From: Phlebiopsis flavidoalba
Taxonomy: Eukaryota; Basidiomycota; Agaricomycetes; Polyporales; Phanerochaetaceae
Direction of reading: 5' to 3'
DNA length: 64,000 nucleotides
Assembly: GCA_035772785.1 (NCBI GenBank)
Contig: JAOCPU010000001.1
Span: forward strand, 3,162,001-3,226,000
Positions 32,486 to 42,959 of the stretch are shown piece after piece. A program made the position numbers and the translations under genes. Below the pieces are notes generated by a model. That model ran no database searches. It was given only the letters and a program-made list of their open reading frames with translations, and was not told the DNA's origin. Numbering within the stretch: the stretch's first letter is position 1; every line of letters starts with the position of its first letter.

Positions 32486-34380
32486 ATGGCTCCTCGTCAT
32501 GGCCCGTCCAACAACACCATAGTCATCAAATTAGGTGAGTCGTGCTCCGGATTGAGCATTTGGTACGCTTCATTATTGGTGTAGGCACATCGTCTATCGT
32601 ACATGAGACGACACACCAGCCACACTGCTATCTACACTCTCGGGACTAGTCGGAAGGAGACCGTAGTTCAGCTACGTGAGCGTGGCCACAAAGGGGGTCG
32701 TGGCTACGTCCAGCTCCGGCGCTATAGGCGTAGGCCTGAAGCGTATGGAAATGGCGAGCAGACCAAAAGAGCTTGTCAGGAAAACAGGCGAGCAGTGAAC
32801 CAGATCTACCCATACCAAATGCTGTGAGCTGATTGGTAGGCACTGAGCTGCGATTGGCCAAGGCTTGAAGGCTCATTGCACTGTGGGATAACCTCTTTGG
32901 TCAGCTCGGGCAGCCGATCGCACAAGTGCCTCCTCACCCGAGGAGATATTTCTGACGTGAATATCTTCAGTATCACATTGTGTCCTTGCCTCACGACTTG
33001 TATGTAGAGAGAAACGCGTTATCTCAAACGCCGTAAATACGTTCAAGGAGCTACTTTGCCTTGGGCGTCGTACCCATCGTAAATGAGAACGAATACGGTA
33101 TCGTCAGCGTATGTATTCAACTCGACGATTTACTACACATAATCTAACCACTTATAGGAAATCAAATTCGGCGACAATGATACCTTGTCAGCTATCACAT
33201 CGTCGATGATTCATGCAGACTACCTCTTCCTTCTCACGGATGTCGATAGTCTGTACACCGCGAACCCTCGAAAAGACCCAACCGCAAAACCGATAGATGT
33301 GGTATCTTCGATTGCAACCATTCGCTCACAAGGCAAACTTGTTACTATCATTGGATAGCTTTGGGTGCTAACAAATTGTAGTGAGCACCACTACTCTTGG
33401 CTCAAGTCTTGGGACCAGGTGGTATGGAACAACAAAACTCATAGCAGCAGAAATTGCGACCGCGGCTGGTGTTACCACAATTATAACATCCAGCAAGGAC
33501 CCAAAAAGCATCTTCAAGATCATAGAATACAACAACACCCTCAAGTCAGGAACCTCTACACCGCATCAAAAACCTGTCTCAGGCCGCTCAAGCCCGACAA
33601 GCGACACCCCCACACCAAACACCCACACCAATCGCTGTTCACCGAACGCCCGGCACATACGCTCTTCAAACCCTCCCCAACGCCCCTCCGCGACGTCAAA
33701 TCCTGGACAAGTCACACCCTGCACCCCTCGGGCACCGTGTCATCATCGACCGGGCGCACATCACGTCTCCTCTCAAAAACGCGAATCCGGCGCGACGACG
33801 GCTCCGCTACGCTCGCAGGCGTCCTCGGCGTAGCGCGGGGCTTTTGCCTCAGGCCAGGCGGTGCGCATCGCAGTGCGTCGCTCCCCCGCGCAAACGACAG
33901 ACGGGGGAGCCAGCTGCGCAGGATGCAGCGCGCGCGGAGGAGACGTACGTACCTTGCGCGCCGCGCCGGAGGAACGCAGCCCGAGTACGCCGGAGCTCCC
34001 GCCGGACGAGTCGCTCGCGGTAGGGGGTCGGGTGTCGACGATCGACGAGATGCTCGGCGCGTCGGTGTTGAGTTTGCGCGATGAGGATGCGACGCCGTCG
34101 GCGGGGGCGAGGGCGTTGCCGGAGGAGGATGTGGTGCTGCTTGCGAGTGTAAAGGATGAGAGTGAGGGATGAGTGGAGCTGGAGGAGGTCGGGCGAGTGT
34201 CTGGTGAATTACAATTCCGCCCAGATTAGCCGGGGTCAAGGGGTTGAAGAGGTTGGCGTTTATTGTACTTCGAGGGTAATTCCGCATCTGACTCTTTGCA
34301 GCTCACAAATCGCTGAGGTCCTGGGCTATGCTGACTCTGAGTACGTCGTTGAGAACGTGACCATACGAGTGCCTCCATGA
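32486..34380 (+). CDS. PRO1: glutamate 5-kinase (proline biosynthesis)
   Basis: The enzyme phosphorylates L-glutamate at the gamma carboxyl, the first step of proline synthesis, in the cytosol. The ATG at 32486 begins [18 protein letters not shown] 50-bp intron (32535-32584) joins it to [14 protein letters not shown]. The amino-acid kinase domain continues with [12 protein letters not shown], the catalytic NEN segment VVPIVNEN (about 33070), then after an intron [20 protein letters not shown] and [18 protein letters not shown] (33160-33270). After a further intron come [11 protein letters not shown] and [20 protein letters not shown] (33381-33510). The C-terminal PUA domain shows [10 protein letters not shown] and [19 protein letters not shown] before the stop at 34378-34380. 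A low-complexity insert (about 33930-34170, [20 protein letters not shown]) separates kinase and PUA parts. Frame corrections are needed, for example extra G near 33068 and extra A near 33418. Confidence 0.9.
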
Positions 34381-34508
34381 AGACGGGTAAGAAACACGCA
34401 GTACAGTTCATATCCTGTGCTATTAGATTATTCAGTGTGAAAGTGGAAACATACAACATGTTTTTCCCTGAAAACCGACAGATAGACAAGCGAATTACAG
34501 GGCGCCAT
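34381..34508. other. short convergent spacer
   Basis: Only 128 bp separate the stop codons of the convergent glutamate 5-kinase and RPA34.5-like genes, so their 3' untranslated regions probably overlap. Confidence 0.5.
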
Positions 34509-35459
34509 TTAGTCGGTACTTTTGGTCTTCTTTGACTTTTTACCACTACTCTCCACCTTCCTCTTCTTCGACTTCAGTCTCGCCTGCGTCCTGCGACCCG
34601 TCGCCGGCCGCCACCCACCTTCACTGGTTCATCAACATCCATGTTGTTGGCCTGCCCGGGAGCAGGGGCGAGCGAGCCTGCGGGCATGAATCTATGCTTA
34701 AGCATGTCTTTCGGGTATGCCGGACGTGGTGGATTCTGGTGCGTGGACCATGACATATCAGAATTTGCTTCTTGCGAAGTCTCAAGTGTGGGCTGTGGGG
34801 CGCGTGCTGAGAGTACGATGCGGCGGGTAGGGATGTCTGAGGGCTGCATGGCAAAGTCAGGTATTCAGAGTGAAACAAGCCCAGGAGCAATAACAGCGCA
34901 CCTCCGTAAAGCTTCGTTCCCTTCTTTTTCTGGTAAGAGACATGATAGGCGTGGGTCATTTCTTCCGCGCCCATGACATCGCTCGACTCCTCGCCCAGGG
35001 ACATACATCGTAGGAGGCGTGTTTGCGCTCCAGGGAGCCCTATCTGGGCAGTCTTTGACGATGAAGGAGCATCAAACTTGAGCACCATGCAGACTGTTTC
35101 GGCTTAACCTGTGGTGGAACCCCGCCTTCGTCAACAAATGTAAGCGCAATAACAACAAGAGAAACCACTGCTAAACGCCACACCTTCGGGAACGCGCACA
35201 ATCCACAGCTCAAGCTCGTCGTCAGTTCTTCACGTTCTCCCAATCAAAGTCATCGTCGAGCTCGCCGTCACGAGCTTCATGCTCACACTCCGGCCGGCTT
35301 GTAATTCCAGTCGTGTGTTCGGAACCCTCATTCTTCCCGTGCGGCGTTCCTGTGGGGACGACGGTGAGGGCCGCTTGCTCTTCTCTTTCGTTGCTTGCTG
35401 GCTTTTTTTGATACGAGCGTGTCGTGCTCAATGGAGGATGACGATTCGTCTGAGCTCAT
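34509..35459 (-). CDS. RPA34: RNA polymerase I subunit RPA34.5-like protein
   Basis: The proposed start at 35459 gives MSSDESSSSIEHD and a Lys-rich disordered part ending DGELDDDFDWENVKN (about 35225-35265). Next come LELWIVRVPEG (about 35180-35215), an intron, LKFDAPSSSKTAQIG (about 35040-35085) and GEESSDVMGAEEMTH (about 34950-34995), then LPRKKEGNKLY-like sequence. The C terminus is basic, KSKKRKVESSGKKSKKTKST, with the stop at 34509-34511. An acidic N terminus, the LWxxRVPEG strand, E-R-K-like dimerisation module and a lysine-rich tail is the layout of fungal A34.5, which pairs with A49 in the Pol I elongation module in the nucleolus. Identification rests on these motifs only. Two or three frame corrections are required. 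Confidence 0.65.
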
Positions 35460-36439
35460 CCCGTAGAAGGACGTTCTGAACTGTTGTACAGGAGGAAATG
35501 TTGAGGTAGAAGAAATGTTTGAGCTGAAGTGCATGCGGATCGGGGTAAACAGACTTTGTAGATCGGGATCAACTGTTGAGTGTCAGGGCTGCCAAAAAAA
35601 GGCAGGCGTTCCGGTTGGCCGTGATAACTCCTTCATGTTCGGTCGGTTATGAACGCTTAAACAGCAACCAGTCGCCACAGATACAAGACACTGCACTTTG
35701 GAACGCATACAATTTGAATTGCTTTAAAAGCCCTTCTGTTTCTGTCTCTCCAGCTTATGAATGTTATCGAGCTAATGACCTACCACAGATTTTTTCTCGC
35801 GTCTCATATCCTATGTGCATGATCACAATGATCCCCCGCCGACATCGTTCAGATGCTCTCAATACGCTGCGTTTGAACCTATAACTATACTGGGAAGGAA
35901 TTATAATCCTGTTTTCTCACGAATCTATGCATAGGCTAGGGCAAGTTTTGGCGCATTGACGCCAGGTTCGTCATCTAACGCCCGGCTCGGCAAATTATAG
36001 AGGCTCCGAATTCCATGTTCGATGACCCAAACCGACGGGATGCTTTCTCCAGACCGTGGGCATGTGCCGCAAATTCAATGTAAGCCTCAATGCTAGAATC
36101 GCCGAAATACTGTTTTCCACATTAAATGTGAGAAATGAGGAAGAGAAGGGTTGAATATACGTACTTGCTCGTTAAAAGGGTGAAGTCCTAACGGCCTCGG
36201 ACGAATATCTTCGTTGCTCTGAACAATGATTTTTGCGAAGTAAGCTGGAGTCTTACAGGTGATTTTCTAGAGAGTAATCAGTCATTACTCCTAGTGAAGT
36301 GACCTCGAGACATGCATGCTATGCTACATATAAGTTGATGATATTGGCCATCTGCGCAATCATCATCATTCTGCTTGATGGTAAAAGGCTTGGACCCGAC
36401 AAACAAAAGTTTTGTGGTGGACCTCACACAAAATAAATT
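35460..36439. other. intergenic, nothing recognised
   Basis: The flank upstream of the RPA34.5-like gene and downstream of DUF6533 copy 7. A plus frame at 35576-35884 has no recognisable motif. The sequence becomes AT-richer from about 35.6 kb, like the first island. Confidence 0.35.
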
Positions 36440-37560
36440 GAACACTGAGAGGCATTGAAGTTAGCCATTGAAGTTTGTAGTTTTCTTGGACATCAGATGG
36501 AGCGTACCGTCAATGAAGCATTATTGTGTTGATAGACACCTTTCAAAATATGTCCATCTGTGCGCCATGTTTTGTATGCTTTTGCAAAAAATAAAATAAA
36601 TACGAATGCTTCGAAGGCCAGTAGTGTAACCCAAGCTACCGCTTTGACCTTGAACTTCTATTAACCACCAATGCTTTCCAGACCCGGTATGAGTCAACGC
36701 AGCACTCACGAAGCGCGCTGTTGAAGGTCATCTGTGTCAGAATCTGGACGCGAGGTAGCTATAGTTGTAAATTCGACACACACCTTTCAGGATGTGTTAA
36801 AACTCGACATCCACGTTCCCAAGCTAATATCCGCGCGAGGGCCTAGATAAGCCCACTGAAACGCCGACAATCTCAGCAGTCCACTACCAAACACAGGTAT
36901 CGATGATAAGCACCTACAATCGCCACACCTAAGGAAGCTATCATTGTGCCGTGTAACAATACGATTACAATTTTACTAAATCCAATATAGAGCCCATATT
37001 TTCTGCGTTTGCCATGACTGGTCACCGTTTCAGAGTTGTCACCGGGCCCGGATTTAGACCACCACGAGTTTAAAAACGACTGGACCGTATGCCAATACTA
37101 GTACAAGACATAGTGAGATTCTCCCGGAACTTGAGATAAATTGTAACAGCTGATTCACATGTAAGGCATTGATAGATTTGTCGCACCAAGGTATCCTCAC
37201 CTCTATTCACGGCAATTATTGAGCGGGACAAAACGATACTAATATGTAGCTTGTAGCGTAACCTCTTGTGTGGTCCTTTCCTGGTATTAAGTAAAAAAAA
37301 GGCAGTCACCACGAAATTCTATGATGACAAAATAATCAGATGTGAGATAGGTCCAGCCTAGTCCGTATGCCGCGGGTGCCTTACTGTGATTAAGTTAGTG
37401 TATCTCGAGTAAGTAGCAAGCCCACAAAGCATTTTGGCAACTTGCGCCAGTATGTCCAGATATACGTCACCTCGTCCCCGAGGGTCAGGGATGCGTCGAA
37501 GATGAGTACCACTGTAAGCAGAATCAGCAAAAATGGCGCAAAATAATATGGATAAGCCTA
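36440..37560 (-). CDS. DUF6533-family membrane protein, copy 7 (probably damaged)
   Basis: The 5' exon at about 37450-37515 reads VVLIFDASLTLGDEVTYIW, a DUF6533 signature with D-A-S in place of Y-D-H and G-D-E in place of D-D-E. A helix-like segment occurs around 36940-37030. The conserved last membrane segment is clear at about 36550-36640: LLAFEAFVFILFFAKAYKTW followed by a GHILKGVYQHNNASLT stretch and a GTACGC donor. This copy is about 20 kb away from the main array but has the same strand and an upstream decamer block (38690-38900). Membrane location is inferred; role unknown. Confidence 0.55.
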
Positions 37561-38689
37561 CCGAAAACCCCCCTATGAGATGGAGATAGGAACCGACTCT
37601 ACTCGTACTCTGGTCAGAGTGAGCTAGGGGTGGAGTGGGGTGTATCGTGAAATCTTAGAGATGACGATGGACTCCTCCACACTCGGACATGGTACAACAA
37701 ATCTAGGAGGTTGTGGGTTTACAAACGTTGTCTGCTGTCTCACCTTTATGGTGAGGGCTCAAATGATGGAACCGTACATCACCTGTTCCTTCCTGATAGC
37801 GACGAGTGGGGACTATAGCAGTCGAATCCTGTTCAAATTAAATCAACAATCACTTCTTCTATCACAACATATTTAGCGTGAGGACTCAAGAGATGATCAT
37901 CACCTAGCGCGAGAGACCTTCGTGATCCAGTTCTTTGCTTGCTTTGCATCCAACCCGCAATAGAACGTTGCGAGGAAGCTTTGTGCAGGATCTACACGAC
38001 ACACTCTCGTCTGCATTGTGAATGACTCGCACCATAGTGTAAACGATACTACGGCACCCGTCGCACATAGATGGTAGCAAGAGCGCGCAGATGGTCTGAT
38101 ACAGTGATTAAGTCTGTATCTCACTCGGATAGCAACCCTCTATGCCATGCGGGGCAGGAGAGTACACAAGAGCGACTGTCGCAGGCGTTAGAATCAGACC
38201 GAGCGGACTCTGGAGTCAAGCGCAAGGCCGTGGCAAAACGGGGTAAGAGGGGCTTCCTCTGCGCTGGACAACAGCTGAAAATTTGTGTCAGAAAATGAGA
38301 GATTGAACCATTTACTCCCTTTGAAATGATTCACCTGTGGTGTAGCTAGGCTTTCATCTGCTGCCAAAGCGCTTACACATAGCAGCCGTGACGTCTTCTG
38401 CTAAGCACGTGAAATCATCAGATTTTACACTATATTACAACAATTACTGACCCGCATCCAATCGGAGTAACCGGTGTTTAGATCGACAAAGGACGTTGTG
38501 GGGGGAGGGGCTTCACATTTGAAAAGATGTGTGTATCATGGTGCGTCGGCGGGTCGTAAGTAGTGTCCAGGGGACGCTTGCTCCAATCACGGCGCACGAC
38601 TTACGACGATCCCACACAGCCAGCGCAAATATGTCCTGTGCTAGTTTAGCTGAGGCAAATCATCTGTTAGCTGTCCTCTAGTCGAAAGC
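37561..38689. other. upstream region of DUF6533 copy 7
   Basis: Short frames on both strands without motifs. The region lies between copy 7 and repeat block C. Confidence 0.35.
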
Positions 38690-38900
38690 GCGTCGGCTGA
38701 GATGGCGCACTGGGCGAAGACGTCGCATGAGCGCCTAGCGGAAGTGCGTCGGGCGCATCAGGGCGCATCAGGGCGCATCATGGGCGCATCAACAGATTCA
38801 GATCTCGGCATTGGCCGATCGTCAGTCCAGATTCTCCTAGGTTTGTATTAGTCTCCCTAGGCAGACTTTATATACCCACTGCTCGGTCGTTCCAAGTTCA
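38690..38900. repeat. duplicated upstream block C with GCGCATCAGG decamer array
   Basis: Four units lie at 38753-38791: GCGCATCAGG twice, GCGCATCATGG and GCGCATCA. They are preceded by GCGGAAGTGCGTC and followed by GATTCAGATCTCGGCATTGG..GATTCTCCTAGGTTTGTATTAG, which matches the flanks of blocks A and B. The stretch ends near AAGTTCAAATCCCAG, which resembles a tRNA B box but without a matching cloverleaf. Confidence 0.7.
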
Positions 38901-39361
38901 AATCCCAGTCTCACCTCTTAGCACAACTTTTATGAGTGTCATTGCGAAGCTCGCCACTTGAAGCGATTTCGATCAAGTATGCTTTATCGCGCCCCTCAAT
39001 ACCGTCGGGACCTTCACCCGCTCACAAGTTCCTATGAAGTTTCTCCAGGTATAGAGGCTCGACACTAAACCTTCCAGAATTGAAGACTGGCTGCAGCGAC
39101 CTCCAACCATCGAGTATGATCTAGGTGGTGATGCACGTCCTGTTGAACGCTAACACTGCAAGACGTAACGGAACCTCCTGAACCGTAGATGGTTATCGAC
39201 CGAAGGACGCGGCATCCCACGCAAATTTATCATTGCAATCAAGTGATTTAATTTAAAGTACGGAATTATTCCAAGCTTGCTGACGGCCTCAGCATACTAG
39301 ACATTGGGATCGTTCAACTTAATATACCGTAAGCGTAAGTACGAAAAGGCTTACCTGCAAT
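38901..39361. other. intergenic, nothing recognised
   Basis: No open frame of note. A possible 3' flank of the minus-strand gene that ends at 39362. Confidence 0.3.
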
Positions 39362-40186
39362 CTATGCAGTCAGTAAAGTGACAACAACGATCCCCACAGC
39401 CACAAAGCAGCATGCTACTTCGCAGCGACACTGGGCGATGTTTGACTCGGCCATATAAAGGCCCGTAGGGTTAAAAGTGCGTGTCTCCTTTGTATTGGTA
39501 GGCATCGGCGGGTTGTCAACCGTAGGAGAAACGACATTGATAGTTTTGTTGAGTATGAAGGTCTCGTAAGACAGGCGGCTGGGGTCACAAGCCGTCTGAT
39601 TGGGCGATAGTGGGGTCTGTGCTGGTCCCGTAGGTCACATTCCAGAGGATTGTGTAGCTAGAGCTCGGTGTCAACATGGGTGCGTTCTTGGAGTCGATCT
39701 ACAATCAACTTACGCTCCGGTGCTTGTCGCGTTGTAGAAAGTATAATATCCGACCAGGGCAGTGGGTCCTGCGCACGGATTAGAGTCAGATAGACTTGTC
39801 TGCCACCCGTTTCTTGACGTTGACTGCCATCGGGCTCCACGATGACCATGCTCAAATCCCAGGCGAAGCCATAGTAATTTCCTAAGAGTATTGCGCCAGG
39901 GCCCATCGTGGCGACGTCCATACCAGTGTACAAATTCTGATCCAACATTAAATCACCGTCGGGGTATTCGAGGATTGCGAAGTTAGGTGGTGCAGCTTTG
40001 TGATTAGCTTGTATTGGTTCTACACTGAACTGAAGTTACAATGGTCAGAAATGTGAACAAGGAGAGGGACTTTGGGAAGAACCTGTCGTGTATGGAGAGA
40101 TACCATACCAAAGGCGGCCGCTTTCGAAGCTTAAATACAATCACAGACAACCAAACTCTACCCATGAAGCAAAAGCAGGCCTTCAA
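39362..40186 (-). CDS. unidentified membrane protein with C-terminal hydrophobic anchor
   Basis: The main exon (39714 to about 40015) reads NFAILEYPDGDLMLDQNLYT, then GMDVATMGPGAILLGNYYGF, AWDLSMVIVEPDGS and VYLTLIRAQDPLPWSD. A 56-bp intron with a perfect GTAAGT donor (39658-39713) leads to TILWNVTYGTSTDPTIAQS. After one frame change come CDPSRLSYETFILNKT and a C-terminal segment CEVACCFVAVGIVVVTLLTA before TAG at 39362-39364. Two NxT glycosylation sequons and the final hydrophobic helix suggest a secreted or membrane-anchored protein. An upstream exon with SLFTFLTIVTSVQC (about 40015-40060) may supply a signal or helix. I do not recognise the family. Confidence 0.45.
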
Positions 40187-41270
40187 GGACTTTGTGAGTT
40201 TTCGTGAAAATATCAGACAAGTATTCGGCGAGCTGTAAGTAGTCCGGATCTGTCGAAAGCTCTGAGGACGGCTGTGTATGCGGTGACACTTAGACTAGGA
40301 GAATATAAGTACTACCAGTAGACTAAATGACAGGCCCGGACTACTGCCATGAATTCCGAAAACAACGGTGCCACCGTCGAAGTTAGGCGAACGTACTACC
40401 GAATTGAAGCAATGAACAGGCAAAGCTCTCCGTCTCCTGAACTATAGGCTCTGAAGCAGCGGTGAAAAACGATAGATATTGAGCTAAACATCAGTCCATA
40501 ACACAAATATGAGATAGTAAGCAGGCTGCAGCCGTCAAAAAATCCGAGAGTCTCAAATCGAAGTCACACTTGATTGAATATTTTGAAGCATAAGGTTCAC
40601 AATTAGATCAGTTCCAAGTATTTCCATGGATTAATCCTCTATGTGTATCTCATTCCAAACATCGTGCGAATGAATATAGCACTTTCTGTGTAAATAATGT
40701 GCGGTTCATGGGTCTCCCTGATCGACGGTATCCGGTAAATGAAATCTCTGTGTATCGGACTCGGACAGAATCCAGATGCCTGAGAAGCCTATGGCGTTTA
40801 GACTGTTGGCCGATTATCCAAAACAACATTTGACTTTTTCGGAGTCTAAGAGCCAAAAAAACACTCGTTTGTACTGCGGGGCCGGCAAGGCAAACGCTAC
40901 CCGTATGGTCGACATGAGTGAGAATGTTTCAAATCAATAGGTGTTAAGTACGGCTTTTTACTGACAAGTGAGATACGTACGTAGCCAATGGCATTGATTC
41001 CAGATTATTTGAATCGAATATTTATTGAGATACGCCCTGAGAACGCTGCTATTCCGGCGATGCTGGACGGCGGCTCTTCCGTGTCCGCGGTGTCGGATAG
41101 CCTCCATCATGACATCACGCCCAGTAGCTTCGTTGGCGCAGGGCGATGGTTGGACTGCGTGCCTGGAATATGCGGGTGCGGCAGGTATATATATAGCCTG
41201 ACAGAGAGGTTGGCCAGGTCGCGGGTCCAGTTGACGTCCCACAACGAGGATTCACTAACGAGACAGCTTC
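40187..41270. other. no gene recognised
   Basis: Short frames only. It would include the 5' flank of the unidentified membrane-protein gene. Nothing else seen. Confidence 0.3.
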
Positions 41271-41290
41271 TTTTTTTTTTTTTTTTTTTT
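41271..41290. repeat. T20 homopolymer
   Basis: An uninterrupted run of 20 T is followed by ATTTTTATATTTATG. This could be the poly(A) remnant of a retroposed sequence on the minus strand or a simple slippage tract. No target-site duplication was recognised. Confidence 0.95.
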
Positions 41291-42959
41291 ATTTTTATAT
41301 TTATGTGTCTGGATACATGTCGTGTTCACGGACACGAACTACGCAATTAGGTTCCGCGCTTCGTGCTCCTCATTGCCACGTGCCATATGGCCGTATATCG
41401 TCTACTCTATCCATGCTATCCGTACGTAGTGCTGTGAAGGTGTGTAGGTTTGTGAAGGCATCGTCCTCGGGGAGGGCCAGACTGCATTTTCTGTTGTCGG
41501 TATGTTGCTCGCATATGTTCCGAAAAATGTAACTAGGTCTCATGCAGTTCGCCGTGTAGTGACCAAGGCAACGCAAAGACCGTGATTTGACGCTGTGCGT
41601 GGTTGCTGGGTGCAAACGATTTGCCGTTTTTACCGCCTCGTGAGGCTCCCTCCGTCTTGTCTCTCCACCACCAGTTTCAGGGCTCCTTCTTCGATTTGTT
41701 TCACCCCCTCGTGCGTGTGGGACTCACCTCCAGCCTATCCCACGGCATTTCGCCTCTTCAGCAACACAGGCAGTCAACGTGTCGGAGCACCCCCCCGCTG
41801 CAATTAAGATGTTGCCTCATATGTGGCACGCTCCTCCTCCTCCGTCCATATACTTCGCGGCCGCCACCTCGCTTAGTCAGGACAGTGTCAGAGCAGTACG
41901 CCCCCATACCGTCTGTGTCCAGCCATGCCGCAGGCTACTCGTTTGCGACGACGCCAGCAAGTGTCAACGCTGTGTCACACACCGTTGCTAACTGTGCTAG
42001 CTACAGACCCTCCGACGGCCGGCTTGAGAACTGCCGGTGAGGTGACTCGTTTGTCCTATGTACCTTATCCTCTGCACGAACCACTTGTTGTAGCACTCCT
42101 CGCCACATGACGACATGTGTATGCAGCCAGCCTAGTCCGAGCTGTAGATTCAGCACCCCGATGTGCGTGGTGGGATTTTGACGTGTCTGACGGACGCCAT
42201 GTGTCAAGCTTCAGCGACTTGCAACGACCGACCACGAGAAAAGTCCACACGAGCTCAAAGCGTTATACAAAAACACTGTGTCTGCGCCGTCTTCGAGCTC
42301 AACTTACGGTGAGTGAGCCTACCGCGCTTTGGTTTTTGTTGGCAGGAGTGCTCGTTGGCATCGTGCTCTCGCGGTGAGACTGCAGTCCCTCTCTCGCCTC
42401 CCGGGGGGTACAAGTGTCTACCTACTCTAGGCTAGATCTTATCACCGGTACATTCTCTCAGCCTCGTGCTCATATCTAGCTTTTTCTCTCGGCGTGGTCC
42501 TCCAGTCCACATGCATTGTCCGTCTGTGGGGTGCCAACCTTAGCTATTCGTCCTATGCGCGCTTTCTGCGGCGGTCCTGCGTATTGATCCAGTACTGATC
42601 ATCTTTTGGCAGAAACAAGTCCCCGCAATATTCGGTCTATCGTGTTCACCGCCGACGATGCATCTCAGTCGATACACGATTGGATGTCACTGGTCCAACT
42701 CAGTTTTTGGCTCATCACGCGCAAGAACACACCCAACGGCTGTGCAACCGAAAATTACGCTACTAACAGCTTTGCCGTCTGTGAACTACTAACTAACGAG
42801 TACGCGCTTGTCACAGGATTGGTTGTTTGCTGGAACCGAGATTGCTGTGAGAATTTCCCTTAAGCCTTTCATTATTGAGTATGCCCATTAATCTTCATTC
42901 CCAATGACCACAACGTACTTTACTGTCGAGCCTATCAATCATTGTGACACTAACAACTA
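41291..42959. other. unassigned sequence, weak coding character
   Basis: Plus-strand frames give SFATTPASVNAVSHTVANC (41935-41995) and, at 42300-42377, a hydrophobic end PTALWFLLAGVLVGIVLSR. Neither joins convincingly to neighbours by introns. It could belong to a membrane protein gene with many short exons. I cannot support a gene model. Confidence 0.25.

Noticed and set aside
38880..38925. tRNA-like B box (AAGTTCAAATCCCAG)
   Set aside because: No A box at the right distance and no cloverleaf or acceptor stem pairing could be found; it is part of repeat block C.
41271..41290. T20 as the poly(A) tail of a non-LTR retrotransposon on the minus strand
   Set aside because: No reverse transcriptase or other element sequence and no flanking target duplication were seen, so only the homopolymer is reported.
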